Shown here piece after piece: positions 39,471-52,146 of a stretch of DNA of 64,000 nt. Every line of letters starts with the position of its first letter. The stretch's first letter is position 1. The stretch lies in assembly GCF_002865645.1 (NCBI RefSeq), contig NW_020194530.1:131739-195738 (forward strand), written 5' to 3'. This DNA comes from Hyaloscypha bicolor E. Its lineage: Eukaryota > Ascomycota > Leotiomycetes > Helotiales > Hyaloscyphaceae. Both the position numbers and the translations under genes were made by a program. Below the pieces are notes generated by a model. It was not told the origin of the DNA and made no database searches. It was given only the letters and a program-made list of their open reading frames with translations.

Positions 39471-41600
39471 AAAACTTTTAATATTTATTAGTTATAAAAC
39501 TAATAAAATAACTAAAAAGAAGCTAATAATTTATATATTAAGCTCTATATATATTTAAAAACTAGAATTATATTTATAATTAATTTTTAAACTCAAATAG
39601 ATTTAATTTGTAATATTATATAAAATATTATATAAAATATTAAAGGAAATTTTTAACTAGTTTATTATTTATAATTAAATTTAATAAATATAAAACTTAA
39701 ATTTTTTAAAATATAAATTAAATATATTTCTAGTTTATTTAATTATTTAAAACTTTAAATATAAAAATAATACTTATAATTATATATAATTTCTTTTATA
39801 TTTAAATTATAGTTTATAAAAGCTAAGATTTTATTCTAAATCAAACTATTTTAAACTTTATAACTCGAGAGTACTATTTAGGTTTTTCTTAAATAAGTTA
39901 TTTAAGAATTAAAACTTTAATTAATTAATTTTTTAAAATTAATTTTTATTTTAATTATTTTATAATTAATATTTTAACTAGTTTAATAAACCAGGAAATA
40001 AATTACTATACTAAAAGCTTATAGTTTATATAAATAAAACCAATACCTGAAATAGTTCTATATATAGACTTATAAATAAATTTTAATTATATAAGGCTAT
40101 TTATTATTAAAGAATTTTTATTTAGAAATAATTTAAAATAATTTATTTATTATATATTTATTATATAAATATTGAATTTTTAATTTTTAATTTTTAATTT
40201 TATAATTACTTAAATAATACTATTATAATAATTCTTTTTATATTAAATAGCCCTTAAGAAAATTCTAATATATAAATTAATAAAAAAAGTTAAATAAATT
40301 TATTAAATAGAATTTAAAAAAGTCTAAAATTAATCTAAATATAAATAAATCTAATTTAAATACTAAAATAGATATTTCTATTATTATAAATAATAAATAC
40401 TATAGCTTTATAGCCTAATTTTAGTTTAGTTTAATTATAAGAAATTTTATTAAATTATTAGATAATACTAAATTTATTTTAGAAATTAAAATAATAAATT
40501 CTAATATTCCAATTAGTATTCTAATAAATAAATAATATAACTTTATAATTTTATTTTAGCTTATTTTAATTATAAGAAATCAAATTTCGAAATAATTAAA
40601 AAAGGTTATAAATATTATAATAGATTTCTTTTAATTAGTTTTAATTTATAAAACTTGGTTTTATAAAAATAAAATATTAAATCTTAAATATATTTCTAAT
40701 ATTAAAGCTTTTATTAATTAGATTATTAATATTATAACTAATTTTAAATATATTATTATTATAAAATTCTTTTATAAATTCTAATATAATTACTATTATA
40801 ATAATATAAATATCTAATATTTCTTAAATAAGTTTTCGAATTATTTGAAAGTTATAAAACTATTATTTATAATAGAATTAATTATTTAAACTATTAATAT
40901 TATTATTATTACGAATTCTTTTATATGAGATTTTTTCAAAACTTTAATTATTAATACAAGTAAAAATAAAGAAATGAATTTTTTGGGCCCGAAATTAATT
41001 TTTATAAAGGCTTTAAAATAAATTATATTTAAAAATCTTAGTTTAATATCTCGAAATAAAAGAATAAGAACTTCTAGTTTAATATTTATAAATAAGCTAA
41101 TATAAAAAAAGCTAGTATTTATAAATAAACTAGTATTTAAAAGTAATAAATTAAATATTATTAATTAAAGCTTTTAATCTCTAGTAATTAATAAATTTCT
41201 AGTTTTATTTTTTATTTAAAATATTTATAACTAATATTTATAATTTATAAATATATATATAAATTAAAAATATAAACTATTTAAGTTTATTTCTAAAGGA
41301 TTTAGAAAAATTAAGAAATATATTTTAATAATTATAAAATATAATATTTTTATTACTAATTTATTTAAAGAAATAATAAATATTTTTAAAGCTAATAATA
41401 AATAAATATATATTTTATAAGTATTCTAATATTTCTTTTATATAATAGAGCATTTTATAGTTCTGTAATTTTAATTAGGATTTCTTTTATAAATAGTAAA
41501 TAAGACTTTAATTATAAAAAGTAGTTTTTATAGACGATTTTTAATTATATTTATTTAGAATAACTCTTTATAGCTTTGAAATAAAATTAATTCTCTGGAA
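39471..41600. repeat. heavily RIP-degraded AT-rich block
   Basis: No readable frame or terminal repeats. A short array of the heptamer aattttt lies near 40174-40204. It grades into normal DNA over about 41550-41650. Confidence 0.7.
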
Positions 41601-42666
41601 TTAGTCTAAATCAGGCTTTTACTTTTTATATTTGCTTCCGCTAATACGGCCCCTAATATATACAAGTATTTTGCCCCAGAAAAGGTTACTTTAATTTACT
41701 CGAGTGAGGTTAATAAAAGTATATCTTAAATAAAGATCCGAGTCAGAGTAAATATACTTATTAGGGTTGCGTTGGTCTGTGCGGATTTAAGCGAACTTGA
41801 CCAGCAAATCACTCTGTAGGAATCTTGAGGTATGACCTCTGATTCGCTGCAATTTTGCGGTATATTTGATCACAGAAACGCAACGCTGGTGGCAGCGTCT
41901 GCAATTCGGCGCACTTTCAGTGGGCCAGTCACTAAATATCGGCGCACTACCCTATAATTTAGTGCGCAACGAGCTATCGCGGCCAAAAAGCCCAAAAGTG
42001 ACCTTTTCAACAATCCTCAACAGTTCAGTGACTTATCGGTCGAAGTAATTTCAACCGACCGACTGACCTATAAGGTTCGCTGAAGTCAGCGCTTAACTTT
42101 GGCCCACTTATTGGACACTCTGACAGCCACGGCTCCATCCATCACCGATTTGGGGCGAAAACGCCTCACAGTAAACTTTGCGTACGCCACAATGCATGGC
42201 GGGATAGGCCCTCTATGAAACCGGGCGTCGCGGTCCAATCTTGGCTCCCGTAGTCGATGCACCTGGTTTAGATGGTTGGTGGGGATAGAAACACGACTGA
42301 GATACACATACACAGCGCGTACATGCATTCTATGCAAGAGGCCCTGCGAATGGCTCGCAAGACCAGCATTTGGTTTCAGTATTGGAGAACAAATGTGATG
42401 AAATGCAATCGATGCAGACTAGGCAGCAGCGTGGTGTGTAGTGTGCACAAAGATGTGGCCGCTTTACCTGATTGCTCAGCCTCACTACGCTGTTTTTAAG
42501 TCTTGGCTTGAGTTCTCATCATATCACTTTCCACTTCATATGACATCCTCCTTTGCTTCAGTTTCTGTGCTAGAATTACTAGGCCGTGCAATCTATATCG
42601 AGCCACTTGAGTCACTTTCTGATCTTCTCAAGCAACCAAGTGCCACAAGCATCCAATCCTGCTAAA
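41600..42666. other. intergenic part of the second gene island
   Basis: Normal-composition DNA. Several short frames on both strands (for example 41866-42048, 42272-42499 and minus 42086-42337) show no recognisable family. It contains two small inverted repeats and probably the promoter of the 42667 gene. Confidence 0.5.
41942..41967. repeat. 8 bp perfect stem-loop GCGCACTA/TAGTGCGC
   Basis: The arms 41942-41949 and 41960-41967 are exact complements around a 10 nt loop. The 8-mer cggcgcac of the left arm also occurs upstream near 41908. A second imperfect hairpin (tcggtcgaa/ttcaaccga) lies at 42036-42062. Confidence 0.5.
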
Positions 42667-43311
42667 ATGTTCGGTAGTATTGATAAGAAGCTGCGACGGA
42701 AAGCGTACGACCGGAAAGAAAACGAGCGGTTAACGATGGAACAAAACCAAGCACAGCAACGCGAAATCGAAAACCTCAGGCGTGAGATGGCCGAACGGGA
42801 AGGCCAGGAAAGGGCCGCCAGGTCAGAGAGAGAACAGCAAGAAGCATTCAAAAGACAGGAATTGCGAAGGCAACAGGATGCAGAAGCTGCACGACAACAC
42901 GAACTAGCCATTAAGCGCCAGCAGGACGAAAACCGCCGAAGACTTGAGGAATTCAAGAAGCAGGAGCGGCGACGAAAGAAGCAGGCGAGGCTGGGAGCAT
43001 CCACATCAGAAGCAATTCGTGATCTCAGACATCAGATAAAAGAGCGATACCAGCTTGACTGCCTGATCTGGAGCTTGAAAGGGGCAAGAGCTGCTGATCG
43101 ACCTGTGGGCGAGGGCTTAATGGAGCGGGCGGATGCCATTCTGGATGAAATCGAACAACGAGTCGATAGTTGGAGGCAGGAAGACTGGACCCCGGAAGAA
43201 TGGAAAAAAGCAACAATCATCAGAGAGCGAGTCAAGAAAGGGGGTAAGAGGCGATGGAAGAACAATCCCCCATGGACTGAAGCAGTGGAGCGAGATGAAT
43301 GGGAGATATAG
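42667..43311 (+). CDS. conserved-type fungal coiled-coil protein, 214 aa
   Basis: Single-exon frame from ATG 42667 (context ctaaaATG) to TAG 43311. An in-frame ATG at 42586 would add 27 hydrophobic and Ser-rich residues; I prefer 42667 because the protein's charged character starts there. Residues about 5-118 are an almost unbroken Arg/Glu/Gln/Lys-rich helix, a strong coiled-coil prediction. The rest is a compact acidic/aromatic region (LIWSLKGARAADRPV, then a WTPEEWKKA segment and a GKRRWKNNPPW end). I recall similar small uncharacterised proteins in filamentous ascomycetes but cannot assign a function. No stops or codon decay suggest RIP, although AT-rich blocks lie about 1 kb upstream and 250 bp downstream. 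It is probably a soluble cytosolic scaffold-like protein; that is inference. Confidence 0.75.
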   Translation: MFGSIDKKLRRKAYDRKENERLTMEQNQAQQREIENLRREMAEREGQERAARSEREQQEAFKRQELRRQQDAEAARQHELAIKRQQDENRRRLEEFKKQERRRKKQARLGASTSEAIRDLRHQIKERYQLDCLIWSLKGARAADRPVGEGLMERADAILDEIEQRVDSWRQEDWTPEEWKKATIIRERVKKGGKRRWKNNPPWTEAVERDEWEI

Positions 43312-43560
43312 TGTATGTGTTACTCCTATAAATGTTCATTGAATCTAGCACACATCAGTATCTTCTCATCGGTGAAAAAAAATGCCCGCCCACCAGGCGA
43401 CTGAGGTCAAGAATGTCACGTGAGTGGTTCGACCAGCTTATTATCTACTTCGAACGTGACGAGGCACATAATCACGTGCACGCCACAGTGACTATTTGCA
43501 CACGAAATACACGGGACTTTATAAGAAGTCGCCTTTTTAAAAATAAAATAAAAACATTCT
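43312..43560. other. 3' flank of the 42667 gene and RIP edge
   Basis: Normal DNA with two cacgtg motifs or near-matches (around 43418 and 43473), then an abrupt switch to AT-rich sequence at about 43540. Confidence 0.5.
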
Positions 43561-43748
43561 CTAATATAATTATATATATTTTCTTAAAAATAATATATAA
43601 TTTAGCTTTTAAAGTAATTTACTATAAAATAATTAAGCTATTAATAAATAAAATATTAATTAAAAGAAATACTTTTATTATTATTAGATTTATTTAACTA
43701 AATACTTTTAATATTACTTGATTAAAATAATATAAAAAACTTAAATAT
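43561..43748 (+). repeat. fragment of chromovirus family B leader
   Basis: About 43610-43740 aligns with the region after the 5' LTR of B2 and B3 (taagctattaataaataaa, ttaact-gaagaaat-cttttattattatta). No LTR is attached. It is a truncated relic distinct from B3. Confidence 0.55.
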
Positions 43749-43980
43749 TATTATAAATATAATATTTGAAGCTTAAAAATAAAAATAAAAATTTCTTATA
43801 AAAATAATTTAAAACTAAAAAAAAGAAAACTAAAATATAAATAATTATAAAAATATATATATATTTTATAATATATTAATTTATAAAAGACTTAGCTTTC
43901 TAAATATTTCTAATAAAATAGTTATATTATATATATTTAGAAAATAATAAAATATAAATAAAATATAAATAATTATATTA
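43749..43980 (-). repeat. solo LTR of gypsy element A, inverted and RIP-degraded
   Basis: The reverse complement of the element-A LTR aligns across the whole segment (for example cttagctttctaaatat and tatattatatatat). A deletion of about 25 bp is apparent near 43905. The copy directly abuts the 5' LTR of B3. Confidence 0.65.
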
Positions 43981-43981
43981 A

Positions 43982-44327
43982 TATAATAAATATATATAAT
44001 AGTATATAAATAGATATTAGATATTATAAATTTAGTTTCTTATTTTGGGTAAAGCTTGTAATTAGAATTATATAGGTAATTGGAATTATATAGGTAATTG
44101 GAATTATATAAATTATATGAGATTATATTTCCTAGTTAAATAAAATATTTTATAAGCTTAACTAAATATTAGAGAATATATAGGGAAATACTTCTAGCTT
44201 TAGAAAGAGGCATTAATTAGTTTTTTTATTAGAATTAATTCTTGGAATTAGTTATATTTATAAATATTACTTTATAGCTTATTTATCTTAATTACTTATA
44301 TATTACCCTACTATTATATGTTTTATA
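43982..44327 (+). repeat. 5' LTR of B3 (346 bp)
   Basis: 18 bp longer than the 3' LTR because of an extra tandem unit, ataggtaattggaattat, near 44065-44105. Confidence 0.85.
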
Positions 44328-44389
44328 TTTTAATTAATTTAATTTTCGGGAAGTAGTTTATTATAAAGTAATTAAGCTATTAATATATA

Positions 44390-47300
44390 AAACTATTAAT
44401 AACTAAAATATTAACTAGAAGAAGTACTTCTATTACTATTAGAATAACCTAGCCAGATATTTAGAAAAGTATCTAGTTAAGTACTTTTTATATTATCTAA
44501 TTAGGAAAAGAAAATAGAACTTAGATATTCCTAGAACTAGTTAGTAGGGTAATAATAATAGAGAAATTAGTAGCGGCTTACTATTATATTACTAAGTTAG
44601 AAATAGAAATATAATAAAGAAAGAATCTAGAAAAGCTAAAAGCTTAGATCTATTATACTTCCGGTAGTACTCTTAGTTTAGAGGGCTTTAAAAACCCGAG
44701 AACTGCCTATTTACTAGAGAAAGAGTATTAAAGAAGTCTAGAACTTCTTTTACTAAATAAAGTTAAAATAATATAAAAATAATAGAATTACCTAGATTAC
44801 TAATATAATAAAGGTTATATATTATATTTCCTATTTTAAAAATATAATTAGAAATATCTAGAAATATAAAAAGTAATTAGTAAGTATTAATATTATAGAT
44901 TAAGAAACCTTTATTAAGTTTATAAAGAATTTTATCTTGGATTTAGAAAACTATAATAATAATACTTTTATTAAGTTTAAAAATACTAAATAATAACTAG
45001 ACTAGAGTATTTAAAGCTTTATATCTTATTTAGATAGCTTATTAGATAACTTGAAATATATAGGTTTATTATAAAAATAGAATAACTTATTTAATAATTT
45101 AAGATAAGAGATTCGGGATAAAATTAATTATTAAAGAAATATTCTATAAGAAAAAGAAAAGCTTATTTCTATAGCTATAAGAATTAAGAATAATTTAAAT
45201 CTATTTACTTAATAGAAATATAATAATAACCTAATAAGATAGTAAAAGAAAGAAAATAAAAGAAAAAAGAAAGAAAATAATAAAAAGAAATAGAAAAGAA
45301 ATATATTTCTATTATAAGATTTATAAAACCGGAATAATAAAGATATAGTAATAGGATCTAATATAATACTTATATTAAAATCTATAAAATCGGATATAAT
45401 TTATTTTATTTATTAGAAAAAGAGTTATTATATTATTATTTACCTAAATTAGAAGAAACCGACTTACTATAACTATAATAAATCTGGCTATAAATTATAT
45501 AAGTATCTAGAATTAAAGAAACTAGAAAACAGATATATCCTATAATAATTATATTTATTTATATTATAAAAAACAAAGCCCCTAAAACGAGAATAATAAT
45601 TAAAATTATTATTAAAATAAGAAAAAATAAATAAAGAATTAAAATATTAATTAATTTAAATATAAAAATTAATTATATAAAAAGAAAATTAGCTTTAGAT
45701 ATAGGTATTCTATTAATATTAAAAATAATTCCCTTATTTTTATTAGAAGAAAAAAGAATCTATTTATATAGAAATTACGTTTTTAAAGTTATTATTAAAA
45801 ATATATTAGAGAACTAAAAAAGAGGCTAATATATATTTTATATTATATGATTTTAATCTAAATTATATTAATATAATACTTGAATTCCTATAGCTTTATT
45901 AGGTTAATTTCCTAATTTCCTTTAGAGAAATAATATAGAGATACTAGATTTAATTATAAAGAATTAAAGTTCTAAATACTAAAAAGTTTACTAGAATAAT
46001 AAAATATAAAATATATATTTTTCTATTAATTACTTATCCTATAATAGATAACTAAAAAATTATTACTATTATTATAAACGAAATAGTTATATTTCTCAAA
46101 AAGTATTAGAATCTTTTCCGAGTATTTTTTATAAAGGCTATAAATATATTACCCGATTATTATATAATAGAATATTATATAAATCTGGAACTAGAGTTCT
46201 AACTATTATATAGTTCTATATATACTTTATTAGAAAGAGAGCTTGAAATTATTTAGGAATATTTTAATACTAGTTTAGAAAAGAAATAAATCTATTATCC
46301 TATTAGCCTAGCTAATACCCTAATTATATTTGTTTTAAAGAAAGAAGGCGACCTATATTTATATATTAATTATTAGAGTCTAAATAGAATTACTGCTAAG
46401 AACTAAATACTATTATTATTTATTAGTAAAATAATAAATAGGCTTTATAAAACCAAAATATATATAAAGCTAAACTTAAAAAATACTTATTATTAATTAT
46501 AAATATAAGAAAGTAATATATAAAAGATAGTATTTTAAATATGTTATAAATATTTTAAATACTATATTATATCTTTTAGATTATCTAATACTTTAGTAAT
46601 ATTTTAGATATATATTAACTATATACTAATAGGCCTTATAAATATTATTTATATAGTTTATCTAGATAATATTTTGATTTATTTAGAGAATCTAGAATAA
46701 TATATAGTAATAGTCTAATATATACTCGAGTAATTATAATAATATTAATTCTTTATAAACTTAGTAAAATACGAGTTTAATATAAAGAAAATAGAGTTTC
46801 TAGAATTTATAATTAGCTCAGATAGTATAGAAATAGAAACTAGCTGGGTTATAGCTATTAGGAAATAGCCGGCTTTAAAAAATAATATCCGAAAAGTTTA
46901 AATATTTCTGGATTTTATTAATTTCTACTAGAGGTTTATTTATAAATATTTTAGAATAATAAAGCAATTAACTAATTTATTAAAAACTAATAAAAACCTA
47001 TAATATTATTTTAGCTAGATAAATAAAATAAATAAGGCTTTTAAAAAGCTATAAATTATATTTATAATAGTATTAATTTTTTATTATTTTAATCTAGTCT
47101 TAAAATTTTATATAGAAACGAATACTTTAGGATTTATAATTATAAATATAATTTCCTAATTCTTTAATAAAAGAATAGAAGCCAGATAATATTTTATTAT
47201 TTTTTATTTAAAGAAAATAATTATAATTAAATATAAATATAAGATATATAATTCTAAACTCTTAGCTATTATTCTAGTATTTTATATTTAGTAATATTAT

Positions 47301-49280
47301 CTAATATATATCCGGTATACTATTATTATTAAAATAGATTATAATAACTTGAAATATTTTATAACTAAGAGAAAACTAAATAGTTAATAAATAAGATAAA
47401 TAAAAAAGCTAGCTATTTTTGACTTTATTTTAAAATATTAGCTAAAATATAATAATTCTACTAATAAGTTATTAAAAAGGCCAGACTTTATAATAGAAAT
47501 AAATAAAAATACTTTACTATTTATATTTTATAATAAGTTATAAAATATAGAATAAAAAGGCCTATAAGTAATAATAATAAAATACTATATTATTCTTATA
47601 ATACTATAATATAAGGCCCAGAAAAAAGGAAACAAATATTTCTTAATTAGTAAAATATTAAGGAATTCCAAAAAGGAAATCTATTTTAGTAATAAAATAA
47701 TACCGGAGATATTACTATTTGAGTCTATTATTAGTATAACTAGTTATAAATAATATATATTATAGATTTTAGCTATATAAATAGCTAGGTCCAAAATAGT
47801 ATATAAGAAAAGCAGAGAGATATTACTTAAACTATTATTATAGTACTAAAGATTTAATCTATTAGTATAATACTAGTAATAGAAATAGTTCTTAATAGAA
47901 ATCTTTATTAAAGCTATTAAAATTTGAAAACTTAATATATTTGAATTATTAAGATATTAGGGTACTATTTATATATTAAATAAGCTAGTTCTTAAAAAAG
48001 AATTACTATAAGCTAATTATAATAATCTTATAAATAAATATTTTAGTATTAGTAAAATACTAGAAAGTTTCTAGAGAAATTATTTCTAATAAAATACAAA
48101 AAAGAATATAAAAAATTATATTAGAACTTGCCTTATATATTAATAAACTAAGATAAAAAAATATTTATTATATAATATACTTAGTTTATTTCTTTTTTTC
48201 TCTAAACTATAATAAAAAATTATTATAGATTTTATTATAGAATTACCTCTTTCTAGGTTTTATAATAAGATATATAATTCTATATTTATTATTATTAATA
48301 AATATATAAAAATAATATAATATATTCTAATTACTAAGGAAATCTTAGCTCTTGAATTAATAAAACTATTTATATATTATATTATTAAAAACTTTAATAT
48401 ATTTATAAATATAATCTCTAATAAAAGATATATTTTTATAAATAAGTTCTAGTTAAGTTTATACTTCTATTTAAAGATTTAAAAATAGCTAAATATAATA
48501 TTTTACTTATAAACTAATAAATAAATAAAGAATCTAAATCAAATTCTAGAATAGTATTTAAAATATTATACTAGCTATTAGTAAAATAACTAAATAATAA
48601 AGCTTATTCTTATAGAATTTATATATAATAACTTTATATATTTAATAATAGGAATTTCTTTATTTTATATATTATATAGATTCTATTCTAGTATTAAACT
48701 ATATATTAAGAATAATATTTTAGAAGAAATAATACTAGTAATATAAGAAAAAATATAAAGAATTTAAATAAAACGAGAAGTATTAGAAAAATAATAATAA
48801 AAAGTAATAAATATATAGAAAAAATACTATAATAAGAAGTATATTAATAAGAAGTTTAATATATATAATAAAGTTATACTTTATATAAAGAATGTTTAAT
48901 AGCTATAATCTAATATAAAGTTAGTAAATAGATATCTCGGCTCTTTTAAAGTTCTAGAAGTTATAGAAATATATAAATAAATATATTACTTAAAATTAAT
49001 ATTATTATATTAGATTTATAATATTTTCTATATTTCTTTCTTAGAACTATAATACCCGCAAGCTAGTACTATAATAGAACCAGAATTAGTTAAAAATAAA
49101 AATAAAAAAGAATTCGAGATAGAATTTATTATAGCCTATAAAGAAAATAGAAAAAAAAGGTCTTATTTATTAAAAGAGCTATTTATTAGTAAATAATATA
49201 TAGGAACTACTAAATAATCTAGAAAATATAGCTCAAGAATTATAAGAATATTTAGAAAAGAGTAATATTATATTACTATT
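44390..49280 (+). pseudogene. gag-pol relic of B3
   Basis: Colinear with B1: gag coiled coil near 44540-44650, zinc knuckle near 45400-45450, reverse transcriptase near 46320-46860 (box YLDN near 46668-46680), integrase core near 48210-48370 and chromodomain near 49130-49250. More stops than B1, all of RIP type. Confidence 0.82.
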
Positions 49281-50655
49281 AGCTAAATAAAAATATAAAA
49301 AATAAATACTTTTATTAGAAAACTATTAAAAACCATATATTTATTTTTAGAAAAACTATATAAAAATTATTAAGAACTCTAAAAACTCTAATTTCTATAT
49401 CCTATAAATATTCTATTCTTATAACTACTTTTTATTATTCTTATTATTATTCTTATTAGAATTCTTTCGAGAAATAAATAATAAATTAGTTTATAAAACT
49501 ATTAGCTATTAGTAAGAAATAAGAAAGAAATAAGCTTATTTAATACTAAAAAATATTAATTATATTATTAAGAATACTTTATATTTATACTAAGCTAGTA
49601 AGAATTACTTAACCTATTTCTTGAATTATTAAAAAAATCCGTTAGTCTCGAATAATAGCTTTAATATAAGAAGTATATATAGTTTAATATAAAAAAAGAA
49701 TAATAATAGCCTTTTTTTCGAGTAAAGATTAGAAAAAATACTTATATATATTAATAGTTTAAAAAAGGCAGTTTAATTATATTATATATATTTGAGAAAC
49801 TTTAAATAATATTAGAATAGGAAATAAAAAAAGGAATTTATAGTTTATAGAATTATATTTCTTATTCTTAAAATAATAATAATTATATACTAAGTAATTA
49901 TTACTTTTAATATAAATAAGGTCGGGAAATTTAGTAATATTCTTAAAATATTAAAGATAATAAAAGTAAATTAAAAATATAGAAGTATTAGCTAAATAGG
50001 TAATAATAGACTAATAAATACTAAAAGAAGTATTTATCTTAATAAATAAAGAAGTAAAAGAGGAAATTAGAAGAGAATTTAAATAAAGCTTAAAGAAGCT
50101 TAAAAAAGGCTTAAAGAAAAAAGATAAGAAATAAGAAGAAGCTAGATATAGTATTATAGTTAAGGAAAAAGAAGATTAGTTAATAGAAAAAGAGAAACCT
50201 TTTTATAATATCCTTTTTCTAAATAGTAATTACGAATTCGAAACCGTTTTTATACCAGAAATACCTAGAAAATTCTAAAAAGAAATTTATAAATAAACCA
50301 GAAAATCGAATTAACTTTTCTAAGCTCTTGGGCCTATAAAATAATAATTTATTTATAAATAGAGACTAAGTTAGGATTTATAAACTAATTAGGAAATCGG
50401 AAGAGCTTTATATCTAATAGTATATATTATATCTATATTACCTTTATAAGAAGAAATTACTAGAGGTAGTTTGCAAGTTAACTAGGCAAAATTAGTAAAC
50501 TATACCTTTAATTCTATTATCTAGTATAATAATAGGGCAAATATAGGAAGTCTTTAGGGAAAACTAGTAGCCAGGGAAGTTTTAGGGAATTATTTATAAA
50601 GCTATTTATAGTTTTCTCAGGCCTCTTGGAAATAAGGGCCCAGAGAGGGAATTAA
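49281..50655 (+). other. extra 3' segment of B3
   Basis: Homologous to 22831-24187 of B1, including the aacttaaa-type run near 50070-50120. Mutation density falls toward its right end. Confidence 0.5.
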
Positions 50656-50983
50656 TATAATAGGTATATATAATAGTATATAGACAGGTATTAGATATTA
50701 TAGATCTAGTTTCCTATTTTGGGTAAAGCTTATAATCGGAATTATATAGGCAATCGGAATTATACGGATTATATGGGATCGTATTTCCTAGTTAAGTAAA
50801 GTGCTTCGCAGGCTTGGCTAAGTACTAGGGAATATATAGGGAGATGCTTCTAGCTTTGGAAAGGGGCATTAATTAGTTTTTTTATTAGAATCAATTCTTG
50901 GAATCAGTTACACTTGCAAGCGTCACTCTGCAGCTTACTTACCTTGACTACTTGTGCATCACCCTGCTATTACGTGCCTCACA
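50656..50983 (+). repeat. 3' LTR of B3, partly free of RIP
   Basis: 328 bp. From about 50885 rightward the sequence keeps its C and G bases and ends CCTCACA, where other copies end TCTTATA. All differences from the other LTRs in this stretch are C-to-T or G-to-A in the other copies. Confidence 0.88.
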
Positions 50984-51341
50984 TTAATTAATTAATTGAT
51001 TAATTTGATTAATGTGATTAATCCTTTGACACACTGGTTCTTGGCGAATAATGAAGAGGAATCAGATAACCATATCACAGAGCCTAGGGAGAAGGCTGAG
51101 AGCCTAATGCCGGATATCTCAGAGGTTAGTATCATCTTGAAAGCGATCTTGATTTGGGTTTGAAGTAGCCCAATTGAGGCAGCCCTCCTGACCCGCTTAC
51201 CTTTTTGCAAGAGACCGTGGGTATACGGCTCCCTTCGTGTTTTCAGCGTCTTTAATCAGATTTTTACTCAATGGCATTTCTCTCTGGCGTAAAAACGGTT
51301 TTAGATTTTGAGGAAAACGTTCACACCGATATGTACTGACA
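50984..51341 (+). other. flank between B3 and the AAA-HET gene, possible upstream exon
   Basis: Starts with a ttaat/tgatt-type simple repeat (50984-51022). An open stretch at 51020-51124 (HWFLANNEEESDNH and so on, acidic) ends at a gttagt donor-like site. A matching acceptor (tttttgcaag) lies at 51202-51211. This could be a first exon of the AAA-HET gene, in which case the true start would lie upstream and may have been displaced by B3. The evidence is weak. Confidence 0.3.
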
Positions 51342-52146
51342 ATGTCACGGCAAATGTCTCATTTTACTGCTCTATTTTCCTCGCCTCTTACCAAGCAATT
51401 GACGACTGCCGCCCAGCCGCGCGACATACCTCTCGTGATCTGCTTGACCGATGTCTCGGCGTATCAGCGCGACATCCTCAGCAGCCTCCGATCCAGTATT
51501 CAACAGTCGACAGCATATTATCGCAACGTGATCGCTATAGGAACATATCTGGATAAGAATTCAGGTCCAAGCCATTCGGATGGAGATATTCTCTCTTACC
51601 TGGGCCTGAATCCAATACGGAGAGCCATTTCCATAGTTCCTGTTAACTCCAACGTCCAGAGAATGCTTGTCACGAGAGATGAGAAACTTGAGAGCTCCAC
51701 ACGGTACAAGTCCGCCAATATCAGAGCACTCCAGAAAGCGATCCGTGATCGGTGCAAGGAGGAAACAAGTATCGCACTACTGCAGCCGCTGGCCAAATGG
51801 AAGTTTCTCGACAATTCTGACGCAGCGAAAATTCTTGGAGCAGGCAACTTGTCGATCGAAGACATTGATGAACTCGTCAGACAAATTGGCGAGGAATTCT
51901 CATCAGAGACTATTGAAAAGGTGGTCCTCCGAATGGGTCAGAGACAAGTACTACTTCGGACTTGGATTTCTGGGGAAGGAGATGGTCAGGATTTGGGCTT
52001 GGGTGGCAAGTGGTCCAACTTTTCTCTGGAGACCCAGGAAGCCATTCGGAAACTCGAGCTAGAAATCGAATTCGAAAGAGAGATCAACTTAGATGAAAAC
52101 AAGTATAAGTTTGAAGAACGGTTTCTCGATCTATTAGTCGATCCAA

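Larger units (their letters stand above)
43982..50983 (+). mobile_element. chromovirus family B, copy B3
   Basis: A full-length element of about 7.0 kb with 5' LTR 43982-44327 and 3' LTR 50656-50983. Gag-pol relics and the extra 3' segment are colinear with B1. The flanks are attaa on the left and ttaat on the right, so a clean 5 bp duplication is not visible (only ttaa is shared). The right end of its 3' LTR is not RIP-mutated. Confidence 0.88.

Noticed and set aside
3850..41600. AT-rich sequence as a mitochondrial insertion or centromere
   Set aside because: LTR pairs, target duplications and RIP-type protein relics explain most of it. I see no mitochondrial gene, and no centromere evidence is available from sequence alone.
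42612..43265. Minus-strand Ser/Cys-rich ORFs opposite the coiled-coil gene
   Set aside because: Complement of a Glu/Arg/Gln-rich coding strand; composition artefact.
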